The position numbers and the translations under genes are program-made. A stretch of DNA of 52,929 bases, taken from contig CANLKN010000012.1 in NCBI GenBank assembly GCA_947491475.1, positions 1 through 52,929 on the forward strand, in the 5' to 3' direction. Shown piece after piece: positions 50,837 to 52,929 of this stretch. The notes beneath the pieces are model-generated. The model was not told where the DNA came from, ran no database searches, and saw only the letters and a list, made by a program, of their open reading frames with translations. Position 1 is the first letter of the stretch, and every line of letters starts with the position of its first letter. The DNA is from Akkermansiaceae bacterium (GTDB lineage Bacteria; Verrucomicrobiota; Verrucomicrobiia; Verrucomicrobiales; Akkermansiaceae).

Positions 50837-52929
50837 TCAATACGTTGGCATGGCCGCACAACGGAACACCGCGTCCAGCACGTTCTGATCCTTGGCGGGA
50901 TCATAGGTCACGGTCATGGCGGTGCGATTTTTCGGATCGTGCCAGTCCTTCCAATGAATCATCAGCGCGCGTCCGTAGTCCTTGTGCTCGATCACCGCCT
51001 TGATCTTGGAATCCACCGAACCGATGGCGTGCTTGGTTTCGATCAACAGAATGCCGTCCTTTCCCACGGACCGCCCTTTCACGCCGACCAGGAAATCCGG
51101 GAAAAAGCGTCCTCCATCAGGCCGCACGATGGCCACCGAATATTTTTTGCGCGGCGGGTTGCGGTGCCACCAGAGCACCGTGCCGCTGGTGTCGTTGTCC
51201 AGGAGTTTTGCAAACTCCACCTCCCACTCGTTCAGGTCCGACGGGAAAACTCCGTAGATGTTTTTGAACGACGGCAACAAAGCCTCGGCCGAATCCACGA
51301 ATCCCGGCAGCGGCTCGGCTTCGCGGGTGAATGAAAACCGCGCCGCGCATTGTTTCTCCACATCCTTCAATAAACCCGGATACCGCACGAGAATCAGTGA
51401 AAGCGCGGCTTCGAGGCGTTCTTCGTCTTGCGCCACTTCGCTCAAGCCGTGGTTCACAAACTCCTCGGCCAAACGTTTCAACAAGTGATCCTGCAATTCC
51501 TTCGGGCTGAGATAGGTCTGGCGCATCAGCATGAGCTGCGCCTGCCGCTCGGCTTTTTCCAGGTCGATCCGCGCCTGGATGATTGAACGATGTTCTTCCT
51601 GGGCGTTTGCAAAGTGCGTTTTCTCAACGCGGATGATCTGCACATCCTTGGCCAATGCTGTTAGAAGCGCGCGGTTATCGAAGGCCACTTGCTGCTCCAT
51701 GCAGGTGAGCAGGTGTTCGAGGATATCAAGCGGCAGTTCCTGAGTGAGGAAACGCAGCGGCATGCCGGCTTTCAGAGGATAGCGGTGCACGCCGGGCGCG
51801 GCTTCCGCTTCTGAGACCGCGTCCGTTCGGACCTTCGCCGCGAGCTCTTCCAACAAATCGAGCAATCCCTGGCCCACTAGAGGAGATAACTTCGGCGGAC
51901 CGGGCCGGTCCGCCCTACCTTTGGAATCTGTGTCCTCCTCCTCCTCCGGAAACAGGATCGGCTGGTTGTGGGAAATCAGTTGTAGGTTCGGTTCGCCGCC
52001 GACCTTGGTGAGCATCACGAACGGACTCGTCTGCGTGAGCTGGCTCTTGAGTTGGTTGATCTTATCCGCCGCCGTGGAAATCCCCGCCTGGCTGTCGTGA
52101 TCCGCGAGAAACAGATAACCGTGACGCAGCATCGGAGGCAGATCGCGGCCTTGAAGGCGTTTGTGGACTCGCAGGATGCGCCCGATCAACTGCGTGCCGA
52201 AATCCGTGCTCTTGATCGGCCGCATCGAAACCATGCAGAAGGCCCGCGGCGCGTCGAATCCCAGCGCCGCCGCCATTTTGAATATCAGCACTTCCTTCGT
52301 CTCGTCGTGCGCGAGCGAGAGGAAATTTTCATCCGGCTCATCGGAAGTGTGCGTGGATATTGTTTCATCGGAAAACCCGAGTCCGATCAGTCCGTGGCGG
52401 ATCTCCTTGATGCTCTCGGATGAACCCGCCTGCACCATCAGCAAGGGCACCAGATCAATTCCCGCCGCCGCCAGTTCCTGTTTGATGCGCGCATGCATCG
52501 TGCAGGCGTCCTGCAAGGCCGCTGCCTCGAAATCCGCCAGCACCGCCTGGTCCGGCGGAGAAATGTAGGCGATGGACCGCACGCCCTCCTTCACAAGACC
52601 CGCCTCCACCGCTTCCTCGCGCGAAACCTGCACGCGGTGCAGATCCTTGATCGCGGCCGCCTTCATGAAGTGCTCGGCATCCGCATCGTCCGGCGTGGCC
52701 GTGACCATCAGCGTGTAGTCCGGTTGCAACACATCCCGGAAAAACTCCACACTCTGCGTCTTCGCGCCGATCCCGTGATGCGCCTCGTCGATGATCACGC
52801 CGATGCGGAAACCCGCGCTCCGTAGATCTGCTAGAAAATCATCCAGCGAGGCGAGTTGTTCGTTGTCGGTGCGGAGCTTGCGGGCGTCCGCCGAACGCGC
52901 GACCACCGAGGCCCAGGTGAGCACGAAGG
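50837..52929 (-). CDS. DEAH-box helicase with C-terminal nuclease-like domain, 5' end outside window
   Basis: About 697 codons are visible; the frame runs off the right edge, so the N-terminus with the Walker A motif is not seen. The helicase core shows GVIIDEAHHG (motif II), MVTATPDDAD (motif III), VSMRPIKSTDFGTQLIGRILRVHK (motif VI with Q-x-x-G-R-x-x-R) and a long helical middle. The last 100 residues carry GGRFFPDFLVGVKG and GILLIETKHAIG, the pattern of a PD-(D/E)xK nuclease (PD and ExK). This combination is seen in type III restriction Res subunits and related defence helicases. A palindromic repeat element is inserted in frame (51894-51914). Confidence 0.88.
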   Translation of the reverse strand, partial: FVLTWASVVARSADARKLRTDNEQLASLDDFLADLRSAGFRIGVIIDEAHHGIGAKTQSVEFFRDVLQPDYTLMVTATPDDADAEHFMKAAAIKDLHRVQVSREEAVEAGLVKEGVRSIAYISPPDQAVLADFEAAALQDACTMHARIKQELAAAGIDLVPLLMVQAGSSESIKEIRHGLIGLGFSDETISTHTSDEPDENFLSLAHDETKEVLIFKMAAALGFDAPRAFCMVSMRPIKSTDFGTQLIGRILRVHKRLQGRDLPPMLRHGYLFLADHDSQAGISTAADKINQLKSQLTQTSPFVMLTKVGGEPNLQLISHNQPILFPEEEEDTDSKGRADRPGPPKLSPLVGQGLLDLLEELAAKVRTDAVSEAEAAPGVHRYPLKAGMPLRFLTQELPLDILEHLLTCMEQQVAFDNRALLTALAKDVQIIRVEKTHFANAQEEHRSIIQARIDLEKAERQAQLMLMRQTYLSPKELQDHLLKRLAEEFVNHGLSEVAQDEERLEAALSLILVRYPGLLKDVEKQCAARFSFTREAEPLPGFVDSAEALLPSFKNIYGVFPSDLNEWEVEFAKLLDNDTSGTVLWWHRNPPRKKYSVAIVRPDGGRFFPDFLVGVKGRSVGKDGILLIETKHAIGSVDSKIKAVIEHKDYGRALMIHWKDWHDPKNRTAMTVTYDPAKDQNVLDAVFRCAAMPTY
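51894..51914. repeat. Perfect palindrome inserted in frame in the helicase gene
   Basis: GGCGGACCGG, G, CCGGTCCGCC: a 10-bp perfect inverted repeat followed by CTACCTTTGG. In the protein it appears as RADRPGPPK after the acidic stretch PEEEEDTDSKG. The tail CCCTACCTT matches the element at 36113-36142. Confidence 0.6.

Overview
The window is one stretch of a high-GC bacterial chromosome that looks like Verrucomicrobiota, probably a Luteolibacter/Haloferula/Prosthecobacter-type member of the Verrucomicrobiaceae. This is inferred from gene content. There is a coupled DUF1800/DUF1501 gene pair, a secreted sulfatase, an autotransporter-associated beta-strand-repeat protein whose C-terminus carries the DSDHDGLTNAMEYALG-type motif common in this phylum, a carboxynorspermidine decarboxylase, and a short YebC-type protein. 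No 16S gene or database search was available, so the assignment is tentative.

Layout. 1-7.9 kb is the classical translation/transcription cluster, all on the minus strand in the order tRNA-Thr, tuf, tRNA-Trp, secE, nusG, rplK, rplA, rplJ, rplL, rpoB (cut by the left edge). A strong promoter with a perfect TTGACA box and an A/T-rich upstream element lies just upstream of the tRNA-Thr. 8-20.5 kb holds unlinked chromosomal genes: an EamA transporter, a SulP anion transporter with STAS domain, purB, a glucosyl-3-phosphoglycerate synthase, an ECF sigma/anti-sigma pair, nspC, an OmpA-like protein, a DegP-type protease and an unknown exported protein. 20.6-34.3 kb has alaS, a pRiA4b ORF-3-like gene, the DUF1800-DUF1501 operon, a VapBC toxin-antitoxin pair, yebC, a sulfatase and a HerA-like ATPase.

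34.2-36.96 kb is a decayed accessory patch. It has an HTH/excisionase-like gene colliding tail-to-tail with the HerA-like gene, an api92/DUF1281-like pseudogene, an RHH/RelE toxin-antitoxin pair, a small membrane protein, and non-coding repeats including a probable group II intron remnant. 37-45.4 kb returns to ordinary genes: trxB, pabB, a beta-strand-repeat protein, a BNR-repeat protein, a coiled-coil protein and rimO. 45.5-52.9 kb is a defence/addiction segment with a C5 methyltransferase and restriction endonuclease, hipAB, an MFS transporter and a large DEAH helicase with a nuclease-like tail that runs off the right edge.

Two patterns stand out. First, the restriction-modification pair sits between two diverged copies (about 87% identical) of the last 151 bp of rimO, so it arrived with a long target duplication. 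Second, short arrays of exactly four 7- or 8-nt units, with different unit sequences at different loci, plus short perfect or near-perfect palindromes, are scattered through spacers and are also inserted in frame inside conserved genes (two in alaS, one or two in nspC, one in the DEAH helicase). These look like families of small interspersed repeats that the genome accepts even inside essential genes.
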